In this document: positions 1 to 8,322 of the stretch, piece by piece
Layout of the letters: each line of letters opens with the position of its first letter
Position numbering within the stretch: position 1 is the first letter of the stretch
NCBI RefSeq assembly: GCF_003610915.1
Contig: NZ_NSDJ01000001.1
Span: 3,906,001-3,970,000, forward strand
DNA: 64,000 nt
Source: Rahnella variigena
GTDB lineage: Bacteria > Pseudomonadota > Gammaproteobacteria > Enterobacterales > Enterobacteriaceae
Direction: 5' to 3'
Notes under the pieces: generated by a model
The model's input: the letters and a program-made list of their open reading frames with translations, nothing else
Database searches by the model: none
Told to the model about the DNA's origin: nothing
Made by a program: the position numbers and the translations under genes

Positions 1-82
1 AATAGATGATATCTAATCTCCTCGATTAATAAGGGATTTCAGGGGGATTATTAATCTTTATTATGCAGAGGCTTTGTTGGTC

Positions 83-105
83 AGTAACGGTTCGGATCCG
101 TTACT
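83..105. promoter_or_regulatory. Small hairpin upstream of first gene
   Basis: The 8-base arms AGTAACGG and CCGTTACT are perfect inverted repeats around a 7-base loop. The hairpin lies about 100 bases before the first gene. No T-run follows on either strand, so it is not a clear intrinsic terminator. It could be an operator or a leader structure. Its function is unknown. Confidence 0.3.
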
Positions 106-206
106 ATAGCCAAAGTCAGACCAATCCCGCTGATCGCGCAGGGGGAGAAAGGTAGACTTCGGGTGCCGCGCAAACACCGTTTTTACTCAATAGCTCAGGG
201 AACCTC

Positions 207-2237
207 ATGCCACATCAGGACCAGCACGACAACATTTCCAAAGCCAGAATGCTTCTGGCGACCCGCCGTTTTCTTAAACTCGACGAGTGGCTGTTGTCAC
301 AGATGCGTGGCTGGCAGAATCAGGGCGAAGGTCACAGCGATTACGGGCTGCTGATGCATCCGGCTACACTGTTTACCGGCACGGAATCCCCCCCGCTCAA
401 CCCGCTGGAGATCCTCAGTGACTGGGCGCAGCAATGCCCGCAGAGCTATCATGCCCACGCTTTGCTGGGTATGGTCTGGCATGAAAATGCCTGGATTATC
501 CGCCAGCCGCAGGAAGGTGAAGACGTCGCCGATCACCAGTGGCTGGGGGCACAGTTATGCTGTGATTACGCAGTACTGTCATTTTTACGTGCTATTGAAC
601 TGCATCCGCGCCCGACGCATGCCCTGCGCCACATGATGAATCTGAGCGGCGGTTTCGGCGAACCGTACTGGCTGAAAGCGTTGTTTGCCGGTGAAATCCC
701 CAAACCTTTGCATGAAAAGTTTTCGATTCAGGGCAGTGAAATCTGGCAGGCGGGTATCGCACACATCCACGCACTGGGATTCGAGCCAGCAACACACTGG
801 CCGCAGATACTTCCCGCGGCGTTGCAACAAACCCGTAAAAATGATGAAGAAGCGCTGGATTACTGGCTGCGTATGGCGATGTCAGTCCGCCACGCCGACG
901 TTGGCACCATGGAATCTTACCTTTTATTCCATTCCGCTTTCTGGGGTGGCAGCGACGCGCAACAGATGCAAATTATCGACAGTCCGCTGTGCGCAGAATT
1001 TAGTGAAGAAGAACGTAATCAGTTCCGCGCCAACGCGCTGTGCGATGCGCTTTCCGGTGATATCGCCGACAGAGAATCTCCTCAGGCGCTGGAACTCCAG
1101 TCGCGCTTAGCTGCATTACTGGCTCAACCGCTGGCGCCGGAAACGCGAGTCCGTCTGCTGGATCTGGCCGGGATCTGCATCGCCTACTGGCAGGACGACG
1201 ATCAGGCGGGTCTGGCTGTCTATAACGATTTATTTGCTGTTTCACCCCAGGCGATGCCCGGTCACGCCGCGCGGATGTTTATCTCCCGTGCCGTGCTGGC
1301 CAATGGCCATCAGGAAGGTTTGCCGGTACTGACCCAGCTGCTGACCCGGGGTCTGAGTCAGGCAAATGATCCGGTACTGGTGGCGTTTGCCGCGACGGCC
1401 TTGCAATCAGGCCTGTACGGATTACCGGCGCGTCCTGAATTATGTCAGGGGCTGATGGAACATGCCTGGTCGCTTATTCAGCAATCGGGCGATGAACAAC
1501 CGGTAAACGATCTGGTGACACTGGCGCACGACATGGCGATCAATGACGATCTGGACGCCGCACATTTTCTGATGACCGAAATGGCCCGCCACGGCAGCGC
1601 GATCCACTGCTACGAGTTGTACTTTTTCTACCGCAACGGCTGGCATCAGGATGTTCCTGAGCAGTATCACAACGACAGTAATGCGATGGACTGTGTGCTG
1701 AGTGCCGCCCGTTCAGGCATGGTGCCCGCTATGTTCACCTGCGCCAATGCGCTGCGTGAAGGGCTCGGTGGCGAACCCGATTATGAACAAGCCATGCACT
1801 GGTATCAGCGGGCGATGGACGCCGGACATTTATCCGCCGCCTATTTCCGTGCGAGTTGCGCGCTGGATAACGGTTCAGACGCCGAAAAGCGTCAGGCTGC
1901 CGAAGTCTGGCTGCCGGAAATCCTGCATAACGCACATCATCCCAATCGCGCCGAAGCCGCTTATACGCTGGGCATGGCGTGGCTGACCGGTACCGGCGTG
2001 AAGAAAAACCGTTATACCGCCGATAAATTCATGGAATTCGTTCTTGAACTCAATCCTGAATCCGAAGCCGCGAAGCAGGTGCATGAAGACCTCAGCGGCT
2101 CGCTGCGGGCGCGGATGAATTTGTGGCAGGACAAGCGGAAAGCCGAGAGGGAAGATCCGGTAGCCATTTACCACACCGTTCATCCTGCTGACCCGGAAAC
2201 TTCTCTGGAAGATGTGCCGCAATCTGACAACAAGTAA
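207..2237 (+). CDS. Sel1/TPR-like repeat protein, possibly DUF4034 family
   Basis: This encodes a 676-residue protein that I cannot assign to a pathway. The N-terminus (around residues 12-40, RMLLATRRFLKLDEWL then MRGWQNQ) resembles what I remember of DUF4034 proteins, which are TPR-like proteins of unknown function. The C-terminal third contains Sel1-type helical repeats: DYEQAMHWYQRAMDAGHLSA near residues 530-550, followed by EAAYTLGMAWLTGTGVKKN near 590-610. There is no obvious signal peptide or membrane helix, so it is probably cytoplasmic. The start is ATG at 207 with AGGGAA a few bases upstream. It stands alone, with higBA downstream after about 100 bases. A scaffold or protein-interaction role is only an inference from the repeat fold. 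Confidence 0.7.
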   Translation: MPHQDQHDNISKARMLLATRRFLKLDEWLLSQMRGWQNQGEGHSDYGLLMHPATLFTGTESPPLNPLEILSDWAQQCPQSYHAHALLGMVWHENAWIIRQPQEGEDVADHQWLGAQLCCDYAVLSFLRAIELHPRPTHALRHMMNLSGGFGEPYWLKALFAGEIPKPLHEKFSIQGSEIWQAGIAHIHALGFEPATHWPQILPAALQQTRKNDEEALDYWLRMAMSVRHADVGTMESYLLFHSAFWGGSDAQQMQIIDSPLCAEFSEEERNQFRANALCDALSGDIADRESPQALELQSRLAALLAQPLAPETRVRLLDLAGICIAYWQDDDQAGLAVYNDLFAVSPQAMPGHAARMFISRAVLANGHQEGLPVLTQLLTRGLSQANDPVLVAFAATALQSGLYGLPARPELCQGLMEHAWSLIQQSGDEQPVNDLVTLAHDMAINDDLDAAHFLMTEMARHGSAIHCYELYFFYRNGWHQDVPEQYHNDSNAMDCVLSAARSGMVPAMFTCANALREGLGGEPDYEQAMHWYQRAMDAGHLSAAYFRASCALDNGSDAEKRQAAEVWLPEILHNAHHPNRAEAAYTLGMAWLTGTGVKKNRYTADKFMEFVLELNPESEAAKQVHEDLSGSLRARMNLWQDKRKAEREDPVAIYHTVHPADPETSLEDVPQSDNK

Positions 2238-2263
2238 AGCCCGTCCCCTCCTGCAAAAGGTTA

Positions 2264-2290
2264 TTGTGGTTTACAGCTTGTAAACCACAA
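2264..2290. promoter_or_regulatory. Candidate HigA/HigBA operator palindrome
   Basis: TTGTGGTTTAC and GTAAACCACAA form a perfect 11-bp inverted repeat around a 5-base centre. An outer AGGTTA / TAACCT pair extends it to roughly 2258-2299. It lies 45 bases before the higB start, where autorepressed toxin-antitoxin operons carry the site bound by the antitoxin or by the toxin-antitoxin complex. Binding by this HigA is inferred. Confidence 0.55.
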
Positions 2291-2334
2291 CATTAACCTT
2301 TATATTGTTCACAGGATGTGAACTCAGGAGTGCT

Positions 2335-2646
2335 ATGCATGTTATAGCCAAAGAAGCATTTGACCGGGCGATGCGGCAGTATCCCAATGATAAAACCGCC
2401 TTGCTGGCAACCTATCGCGGGCTCAAAGAAGGCGACTTTCCGACGCCAGATTCCCTGAAATCCGTCTTTTCCAGCCTTGACAATTTCCGCTACCGGCCAA
2501 AATGGTGAGTTATGAACGTCGGCGGCAATAATCTTCGCCTCATTGCTTATATCAATTTCGTCAACAAGCGGGTGTATGTAAAACATATCGTCACTCATGC
2601 GCTTTACGACCAGTTGAACAAACATTACAGGACTTACACACAATGA
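2335..2646 (+). pseudogene. higB: HigB-type mRNA interferase toxin, interrupted by in-frame TGA
   Basis: From ATG 2335 (AGGAG at 2326-2330) the frame reads MHVIAKEAFDRAMRQYPNDK to SLDNFRYRPKW. It then meets TGA at 2506-2508 and continues in the same frame as VMNVGGNNLRLIAYINF to its natural stop at 2644-2646. HigB of E. coli (about 104 residues) has KWWVIDV at this point, so TGA replaces a conserved second Trp codon (TGG to TGA). With that codon restored the product would be 103 residues, the normal family length. HigB toxins cleave mRNA on the ribosome. The last bases overlap the higA start (ATGA), the usual layout. As written, only a 57-residue fragment would be made. A sequencing error or readthrough cannot be excluded. 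Confidence 0.85.
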
Positions 2647-3056
2647 TTGCTGAAGCTATCGAAGCCAGTAAAGCGCTGGTTAAAGCGGTTCCTCTTCTGG
2701 GAGGAAGTACCAGCACAGCCGATTATAAAAGTGCGCTTGAGCTGATTGATTATCTGATTGAGCATGATGACGAAAACCCGCTAATCGAGTTTCTGAGTGC
2801 AAAGATTGAAAGCTATGAGCGCCAGCATACCGATTTCGTCCCCTTTAATCAGGCGTTGGAAAATCTCCCGCGCGGCGTGGAAGCACTTCGCCAGTTGATG
2901 AAAGATTACGGATTAAAGCAGAGTGATCTAAGTGAGGAAATCGGCGGAAAATCGCTGGTCAGTCAGATCCTGAGCGGTAAGCGTTCGCTGACTGTCGAAC
3001 ATATCCGGGCGCTGGCGGTGAGGTTTAATGTACCGACGAGTTTGTTTATTGACTGA
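2643..3056 (+). CDS. higA: HigA antitoxin, HTH transcriptional repressor
   Basis: This is a 137-residue protein matching the E. coli HigA (YgjM) type in length and layout. It has an N-terminal helical region containing LELIDYLIEHDDENPLIEFL (about residues 32-51), and a C-terminal XRE-like helix-turn-helix (residues about 85-130). The HTH includes YGLKQSDLSEEIGGKSLVSQ and ILSGKRSLTVEHIRALA, and the protein ends in FNVPTSLFID. It should bind HigB and repress the operon, probably through the palindrome at 2264-2290. Translation is coupled to higB by the ATGA overlap. The antitoxin reading frame is intact although the toxin frame is broken, so it could still act as a repressor or as an anti-toxin against related HigB proteins. 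Confidence 0.88.
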   Translation: MIAEAIEASKALVKAVPLLGGSTSTADYKSALELIDYLIEHDDENPLIEFLSAKIESYERQHTDFVPFNQALENLPRGVEALRQLMKDYGLKQSDLSEEIGGKSLVSQILSGKRSLTVEHIRALAVRFNVPTSLFID

Positions 3057-3175
3057 AGGTTTGCAGGAGCCGCTGCAATAGCGGGTGATATCCTGGGCTC
3101 GCCGCCCACACGGGCCCTAAGAGTTTTAAGCGAAACCCCTTGGAATCCTGAGTTTTTTAACTGCGCGCTATCGCC
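3057..3175. repeat. Single diverged copy of dispersed repeat element
   Basis: The stretch between higA and its partial duplicate carries GGGCTCGCCGCCCA near 3095, GGAATCCTGAGTTTTTTAAC near 3141 and CTGCGCGCTATCGCCCGCTG at 3161-3180. These correspond in order and orientation to GGGCTCACCGCCCA, GGACTCCCCCGCTTTTTCAC and CTGCGCGCTCCGCT in the left arm of the large inverted repeat near 42655-42775. It therefore appears to be a diverged solo copy of the same element. I see no coding sequence in it. Confidence 0.55.
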
Positions 3176-3222
3176 CGCTGGCATTGCGGTTTAATGTGCC
3201 GACGAGTGTGTTTATAGACTGA
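3176..3222 (+). pseudogene. Duplicated remnant of the higA 3' end
   Basis: This segment closely repeats the last 45 or so bases of higA (about 3010-3056). Translated in the matching frame it reads LALRFNVPTSVFID and a stop, against LAVRFNVPTSLFID in higA. The two copies are 166 bases apart with repeat-element sequence between them. It is either what is left of a second higA copy, or a duplication made when the intervening element arrived. It has no start codon or upstream frame. Confidence 0.7.
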
Positions 3223-3244
3223 GGGTGGAAGCAGCAGAGGACAG

Positions 3245-3373
3245 CTCCCTCCCCTGCGAAGGGGAGGGTTGGGGTGGGGTATTAATGCAAAATCAAAAAG
3301 TTGAAGTGCTCACCTCAACTTTCTTTTCGCTTGTAAAACCCCCTCCCAACCTCCCCCTTCGCAGGGGGAGGAG
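3245..3373. repeat. GC-rich palindromic repeat, copy 1
   Basis: The left arm (3245-3280, CCCCTGCGAAGGGGAGGG then TTGGGGTGGGGT) and right arm (3338-3373, ACCCCCTCCCAACC then CCCCTTCGCAGGGGGAGG) are inverted copies. Each arm is itself a short hairpin. A third hairpin, AAAGTTGA / TCAACTTT, lies between them near 3298-3323. The same arms recur at 8323-8417. The layout is that of REP/BIME-like extragenic palindromes. It lies downstream of the HlyD-family gene on the opposite strand and could shape the 3' end of that mRNA. Confidence 0.8.
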
Positions 3374-3405
3374 CAAAATCAAAACCCCGGCCGACGCCCA
3401 CGACC

Positions 3406-3459
3406 TTGAAGTTGAAGTTGAAGTTGAAGTTGAAGTCGAAGTTGAAGTTGAAGTTGAAG
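3406..3459. repeat. Hexanucleotide tandem repeat (TTGAAG)x9
   Basis: There are nine back-to-back copies of TTGAAG, the sixth being TCGAAG. They are preceded by GGCCGACGCCCACGACC, which also occurs in the right arm of the large inverted repeat near 43150. The array lies 23 bases beyond the stop codon of the HlyD-family gene, so it would fall in that mRNA's 3' untranslated region. Copy number is likely to vary between strains by slipped-strand replication. Loss or gain of units would not shift any recognised gene's frame. Confidence 0.85.
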
Positions 3460-3482
3460 CCGCACAAGCAGCGGCCTCCCGC

Positions 3483-4652
3483 TTACCTCTCCCTCAACGA
3501 TTCCTTCACCTTATTCAGCGGTTTTATCAAATAATCCAGCACACTTTTCTGGCCGGTTTTGATGTCTACGTTCGCCACCATCCCCGGGACAATCGGGAAC
3601 TGGCGGCCGGCTTTGTTGGTCAGGAAGGCTTTGTCGGTGCGCACGTAGACACGGTAATAATACTGATCGCGTTTCACTTCATCCTGCAAGGTATCCGGCG
3701 AGACGCCTTCGACTTTGCCTTCGAGGTCACCGTAAATGGACGAATCGTACGCCGAGATTTTTACCGTCGCCGGTAAGCCCGGACGGATATAAGCGATATC
3801 ACGCGGGTTGATGCGGGTTTCTATCAGCAGTTGATCTTCAATCGGCACGATTTCCATCAGTTTTCCGCCTGGCTGCAACACGCCGCCGACGGTGGAAACC
3901 TGAATGTCTTTCACGATACCGTGAACCGGCGAATAAAGTTCGGAACGCGTCACCTGATCCTCTTTCCCTGCCATCACCTGCAATTCGGCGTCCAGATCGG
4001 CGTTGTTCTTCACCTGCTCCTCACGGGCGCGCACTGCGTACTGGTTCGTTGCATCGTCGATTTTGCCGCGCAGTTCGCTGGCCTGACGTTTAAGGCGGAT
4101 CACCTCCACCTGCCCCGCCGCGCCTTTCGCCACCAGAGGCTGGGTCATGTTGATTTCATCATTCACCAGTTTGAGCGACTGCTGCAGGTTACTGACGGTT
4201 TCGTCGCGGTTCTGTTTACGCGATAAATACAGCTGGCGTTCACGCGCCACCAGCTCTGGCGATTTCATGGTCTCCGGGCTGAATTTCAGCGGCGCACCGG
4301 TCAGTTCAGCACTCAGACGTTCAGATGAGGCGCGCAGGGTCCGCACGCGGGAAGCGGCTTCACCGAAGTTCGACTGCGAGCGCGTCGGGTCGAGCTGCGC
4401 CAGCAACTGGCCGCGATTGACTACCGAGCCTTCCTGCACCATCAGTTTTAAAATAACGCCGCCGTCGAGCGAGTCGATTTGCTGCGCTTTACTCGATGGC
4501 GTGACCTTGCCGGTGCCGACAGTGACTTCATCAAGCAGGGCAAACCGCGCCCAGACGAAGAAAATCAGCAGGCAAGCCAGCGATACCCAGATGATCCACG
4601 ACACTTTGCGACCTTCTGCTTCCAGTTCATCATGCAAAGTAAGATGTGCCAT
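3483..4652 (-). CDS. Type I secretion periplasmic adaptor (HlyD family, BapD/LapC-like)
   Basis: This 389-residue membrane fusion protein is expected to bridge the inner-membrane ABC exporter and the TolC-like outer-membrane channel for the giant adhesin. It has a short cytoplasmic N-terminus and one membrane helix (about residues 19-39, WIIWVSLACLLIFFVWARFA). A lipoyl/barrel-sandwich half follows (VILKLMVQEGSVVNRGQLLA, about 70-90), then a long coiled-coil (about 95-245). The second lipoyl half reads YSPVHGIVKDIQVSTVGGVL and a C-terminal beta-barrel ends near VPGMVANVDIKTGQKSVLDY, a typical HlyD C-terminal signature. It starts 17 bases after the ABC exporter stop and is the last gene of the locus. 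The corresponding gene in Salmonella is bapD; that assignment rests on gene order and family. Confidence 0.9.
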   Translation of the reverse strand: MAHLTLHDELEAEGRKVSWIIWVSLACLLIFFVWARFALLDEVTVGTGKVTPSSKAQQIDSLDGGVILKLMVQEGSVVNRGQLLAQLDPTRSQSNFGEAASRVRTLRASSERLSAELTGAPLKFSPETMKSPELVARERQLYLSRKQNRDETVSNLQQSLKLVNDEINMTQPLVAKGAAGQVEVIRLKRQASELRGKIDDATNQYAVRAREEQVKNNADLDAELQVMAGKEDQVTRSELYSPVHGIVKDIQVSTVGGVLQPGGKLMEIVPIEDQLLIETRINPRDIAYIRPGLPATVKISAYDSSIYGDLEGKVEGVSPDTLQDEVKRDQYYYRVYVRTDKAFLTNKAGRQFPIVPGMVANVDIKTGQKSVLDYLIKPLNKVKESLRER

Positions 4653-4669
4653 GCGATGTCCTCAGCAGC

Positions 4670-6847
4670 TCAGGCTGCGCCTTGTTTGTTGTCCGCCACC
4701 ACGGCCGCAGCCGGAGCGGGCGTATTGCTGGCCGCTTTCGCGAGGATCTGATCCCGCGGTCCGTCAGCTACCACCCGTCCGTTGTCCATCACCACAATCC
4801 GGTCAACCAGCTTGAGCAGCGCCGGGCGGTGCGTGACAACAATCAGGGTGCGTCCGACCAGCCAGGCATGAAGCTGGCGGATCACATATTCTTCAAGCTG
4901 TTCATCCATCGACGCCGTCGGTTCATCCATCAGCACCACCTGCGGATTACGCAGGATCATGCGGCTCAGCATCACCATCTGACGCTGCCCGCCAGACAAT
5001 CCGCGCCCGCCCTCGTTGATGATTTTATCCAGACTCGAAGCATCGGCCTGCACCATACTCAGCGCGCCGCTGATGCGCAGCGCCTGTAGCATTTCCTGAT
5101 CGGAGGCATGGGGATAACCGAGCATCAGGTTCTGGCGCAGCGTGCCGAAGAACAGCCGCGAATCCTGCGACAAATACCCCAGCTGACGGCGGACATCTGC
5201 CGGTTCGATTTTGGTCATGTCCACGCCGTCGATCAGGATTTTACCCTGCGACGGACTGGCCTGACCGGAGAGCAATTTCAGCAGCGTGGATTTCCCCGCG
5301 CCGACTTTGCCGAGGATCGCCACACGTTCACCCGGTTTGATTTCCAGCTGGCCGATGCCGAGCACATTCGGCGCATTTTCTTTGTCGTAGGTGTATTGCA
5401 GATTACGCACGTTGAAATGACCGCTGAGCGACGGACAATGCGACAGTTCTGCATCCGCAGGCCGGTCGATCGGTTTTTTCAGCAACTCATCCAGCCCGTG
5501 CATGGCGCTTTTGGCGTGCTGCCAGCGGGAAAACACCATCGTCAGCTGCATCAGCGGCGCAATGGTGCGTGACGACAACATGCTGGCGGCGACCAGCGTA
5601 CCGGTGGTGATATCGCCGTTCAGCACCAGATACACCCCGAACACCAGCATCCCGCCATACGTCAGCTGCTGGACGGTGGATGCCCAGCCGGTCAGGCGTG
5701 CGCCCCACAGACGCTGCTTCATGCCGACCGCTGCGCTGACTTCATGCGTCTGTTCCCACTGGCGCTGGAAATACGCTTCGGCCTGCAAGGCTTTGATGTC
5801 TTCGATGCCTTCGATAGTTTCCACCAGCACTGCGTTGCGCAGCGCACTTTCACGCATCCCTTCTTTCGCCAGTTTCGCCATCGGCCATTGGATCAGAATG
5901 CCGGGAATAACGATCAGCGGGATCGCCAGCAGCGGGATGATCACCAGCGGACCGCCGATGAAGAACATGATGCCGAGGAACAGCAGCACGAACGGCATAT
6001 CAGCGGCGGCACTGACGGTCGTTGACGTCAGCAGTTCGCGCACCTGATCGATCTCGCGTAACTGAGAGATAAACGAACCGGTGGATTTTGGCCGATCGTC
6101 ATTTTTGATGTTCATCGCCCGCACGAAAAACAGCGAAGAAACTTTGAGGTCGATTTTCTTTCCCATTAAATCGGACACCAGCGTGCGCATCAGGCGGATG
6201 ACATATTCCATGCCTGCCGCCAGCACCACGCCGAAGAACAGCACCCATAAAGTCGGGAAAGATTGTGCCGGAATAACGCGGTCATAAACCTGCATAGAGA
6301 ATAAAATCCCTGCCAGCGCCAGCACGTTGCCGAGAATGGATGCCAGCGAAATTTCCGCGATTTTCCGCCCGCTGCCGCGAAAGTTTTCCCAGAACCAGTG
6401 TTTTTTATGCGGCTGAACAAACTGATCGATACGCTCATCACGCCCGCGCGCCGCCACACCCACCAGAAATACCGGCCCGGCGCTTTGTTCCAGCAGCGTA
6501 ACCAGCTCCGCCGAGCGCAGCAGGTCACCGCCGTCACTCAGCCAGTAATCTACTTTGCCGTCATCGTGTAACTGCTCAAGCACCGCAATGCCGCCCTGCT
6601 CCAGGGTTATCACGGCGGGTAACACTTCCTGCCGCCAGCGCACCTGATTCCAGCTGACCATACCCACCTGTAACCCCATCAGTCCGCTCAGACGGTCGAG
6701 CTGACGGCGCAGCGGCTGATGTTCAAACCAGCGCATTTGCTGGCGAAGATAGAGCGGATCTGCTGGCTTACCGAATGTTTCGGCCACGCGCCCCATGGCG
6801 CTTATCCAGACGTCGATCGACAAAGGTGTTGTTGTTTCGTTGCTCAT
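4670..6847 (-). CDS. Type I secretion ABC transporter, permease and ATPase (BapC/LapB-like)
   Basis: This is a 725-residue exporter. The N-terminal 130 or so residues resemble a C39 peptidase domain but show no catalytic Cys-His pair, so this is a C39-like domain that recognises rather than cleaves cargo, as in other RTX/Bap exporters. The transmembrane domain covers about residues 165-440. The ATPase domain has Walker A GKVGAGKST (513-521), ABC signature LSGGQRQ (617-623), Walker B VVLMDE (637-642) and the H-loop VVTHRP. It powers one-step export of the adhesin from cytoplasm to outside. The start ATG at 6847 lies 50 bases after the TolC-like gene, and the adaptor follows. The C-terminal tail is Ala/Pro-rich and probably unstructured. 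Confidence 0.93.
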   Translation of the reverse strand: MSNETTTPLSIDVWISAMGRVAETFGKPADPLYLRQQMRWFEHQPLRRQLDRLSGLMGLQVGMVSWNQVRWRQEVLPAVITLEQGGIAVLEQLHDDGKVDYWLSDGGDLLRSAELVTLLEQSAGPVFLVGVAARGRDERIDQFVQPHKKHWFWENFRGSGRKIAEISLASILGNVLALAGILFSMQVYDRVIPAQSFPTLWVLFFGVVLAAGMEYVIRLMRTLVSDLMGKKIDLKVSSLFFVRAMNIKNDDRPKSTGSFISQLREIDQVRELLTSTTVSAAADMPFVLLFLGIMFFIGGPLVIIPLLAIPLIVIPGILIQWPMAKLAKEGMRESALRNAVLVETIEGIEDIKALQAEAYFQRQWEQTHEVSAAVGMKQRLWGARLTGWASTVQQLTYGGMLVFGVYLVLNGDITTGTLVAASMLSSRTIAPLMQLTMVFSRWQHAKSAMHGLDELLKKPIDRPADAELSHCPSLSGHFNVRNLQYTYDKENAPNVLGIGQLEIKPGERVAILGKVGAGKSTLLKLLSGQASPSQGKILIDGVDMTKIEPADVRRQLGYLSQDSRLFFGTLRQNLMLGYPHASDQEMLQALRISGALSMVQADASSLDKIINEGGRGLSGGQRQMVMLSRMILRNPQVVLMDEPTASMDEQLEEYVIRQLHAWLVGRTLIVVTHRPALLKLVDRIVVMDNGRVVADGPRDQILAKAASNTPAPAAAVVADNKQGAA

Positions 6848-6897
6848 TTCAACCTCGGTATCGAATGCTTCTGGGTTTTCCCACGGCCTGTTTCGCC

Positions 6898-8274
6898 TTA
6901 CAGCGCCGGGATGGTGTCACCTGTTTGTTTCTGCCGGTCGATGCCTAACATATCGACCAGATTGTCCACGGCGGCGGCATAGCGCACGGTGGCATCCCAC
7001 CCGTCGTAGAGCGCGCCAATGCGCGACGTGTCGGCCTGAAAAACGTCCTGCTCAACGCTGAGCAAATCGTTCAGGCTGCGTTTGCTGAGTTTGTATTCGT
7101 CCTGATAGACGCTGCGGGTGTGCGTGGCGCTGGCATACTGCTCTTCGCCCGCGACCTGCCGCTGCTGCCCGCCGATCATGTCGGCGTAAGCGGTTGACGC
7201 TTTTTGGTTGATATCCAGCTTGGCTTTTTCGACATCCGCCTGCGCGGCCTGCCGTTGCCCTTCTGCCGCCCGGACTTTGGCACTGACCGCGCCGCCCTGA
7301 TACACCGGGGCATCTACCGCCAGCTGGAGCTGGTCATCCCAGTAAGAACCGGTGTTGCCGTTATTGTCATAACGGGTGCGACCGGCCTGAACTTTGACCG
7401 TCGGCCAGTGTTGCGCCTCCGCCTGATTGACCTGCTCAATCGCGGCCTGTTGCTTGGCCTGCGCGGCACGCACCAGTGTGCTGTTTTCGTAGGGGATTTT
7501 GTCGAGAGTGACTTTCTGATTGAGAAGGCTTTCCGGCAGATCCGGCAAGTTATTTGAGACAACACCGGTCAGCACGGTCAGCTGCGCCTGTGCGGAACGC
7601 TCCTGAGCGCGATATTGTTCAACGGTGGCACGCATCCCGGCAATGCGGGTTTCCGCCTGCAACACGTCAGACTGAGAACTCAGCCCGGCGTCAGAGCGCA
7701 GTTTCGCGGTATCTTTCACGCGGGTGAGCGATTCGATATTGTCCTGCGCTGCCACGCTTAACGCCTGGAAGCGTTTCACCGAGAGGTACGCCTGCATGGT
7801 GCTCAGCGCCACGTCAGTCATGGTGCTGTAAAGAGAAAAGCGATAGGAATCAGACAAGTATTCCTGCTCACCGATACTGCCGTTGGTTTTGCCAAAGTCC
7901 CACAGCAGCTGGCTGAGCTGAATACCCGCCGACCCGTTGCTGCTCTGATCGCCCGATGAATAGGTCTGCCGGGATTGCCCCGCTGACCCTTGTAATGAAA
8001 CCTGCGGATACCACGCACTTTTCGCCGCATCCAGATTCCCGCCGCCCACGCGGATTTGCGCCGCCGCTTCCGCAATTTGCGGGTTACGCGCGAACGCCCG
8101 CAAAATGGCATCCCGTAACGTCAGGCTGGCGCGCATTTCCTCCGTCGGTGCCGCCTGCCAGTTAAATTCCGGCTGTTTTTCCGCCGCCATCACACCCGTA
8201 TTCCCTGTTAATCCCGTCAGACACAAAGTGCCCAACACAACGGCGATTTGCCGTATTGCTCTCTTTTTTTTCAT
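6898..8274 (-). CDS. TolC-family outer-membrane channel of the type I system (BapB/LapE-like)
   Basis: This outer-membrane efflux protein has 458 residues from ATG 8274. The longer reading needs a GTG at 8286 and has no better ribosome site. It has a signal peptide, MKKKRAIRQIAVVLGTLCLT to about VMAA. Two OEP repeats follow, beginning near LTLRDAILRAFARNPQIAEA and again at STLVRAAQAKQQAAIEQVN. YSSGDQ and YDNNGNTGSYWDDQ mark outer beta strands, and there are long coiled helices between them. It should form the trimeric exit duct for the adhesin, docking to the HlyD-family adaptor. It is separated from the adhesin stop by a 150-base gap filled by palindromic repeat sequence, so its expression relative to the adhesin may be tuned there. 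Confidence 0.9.
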   Translation of the reverse strand: MKKKRAIRQIAVVLGTLCLTGLTGNTGVMAAEKQPEFNWQAAPTEEMRASLTLRDAILRAFARNPQIAEAAAQIRVGGGNLDAAKSAWYPQVSLQGSAGQSRQTYSSGDQSSNGSAGIQLSQLLWDFGKTNGSIGEQEYLSDSYRFSLYSTMTDVALSTMQAYLSVKRFQALSVAAQDNIESLTRVKDTAKLRSDAGLSSQSDVLQAETRIAGMRATVEQYRAQERSAQAQLTVLTGVVSNNLPDLPESLLNQKVTLDKIPYENSTLVRAAQAKQQAAIEQVNQAEAQHWPTVKVQAGRTRYDNNGNTGSYWDDQLQLAVDAPVYQGGAVSAKVRAAEGQRQAAQADVEKAKLDINQKASTAYADMIGGQQRQVAGEEQYASATHTRSVYQDEYKLSKRSLNDLLSVEQDVFQADTSRIGALYDGWDATVRYAAAVDNLVDMLGIDRQKQTGDTIPAL

Positions 8275-8322
8275 TACCGACACCACTTAATTACGCCGAT
8301 TTTTTTTGTTTTTTTACTGATT

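Noticed and set aside
2506..2508. TGA in higB as a selenocysteine codon
   Set aside because: The replaced residue is a conserved Trp, not Cys, and I see no convincing SECIS-like hairpin directly after it. A nonsense change or sequencing error is simpler.
3225..3776. Plus-strand open frame with a poly-EV segment over the TTGAAG array
   Set aside because: It starts in a palindromic repeat, runs through the simple repeat and then opposes the HlyD-family gene. No plausible protein is seen.
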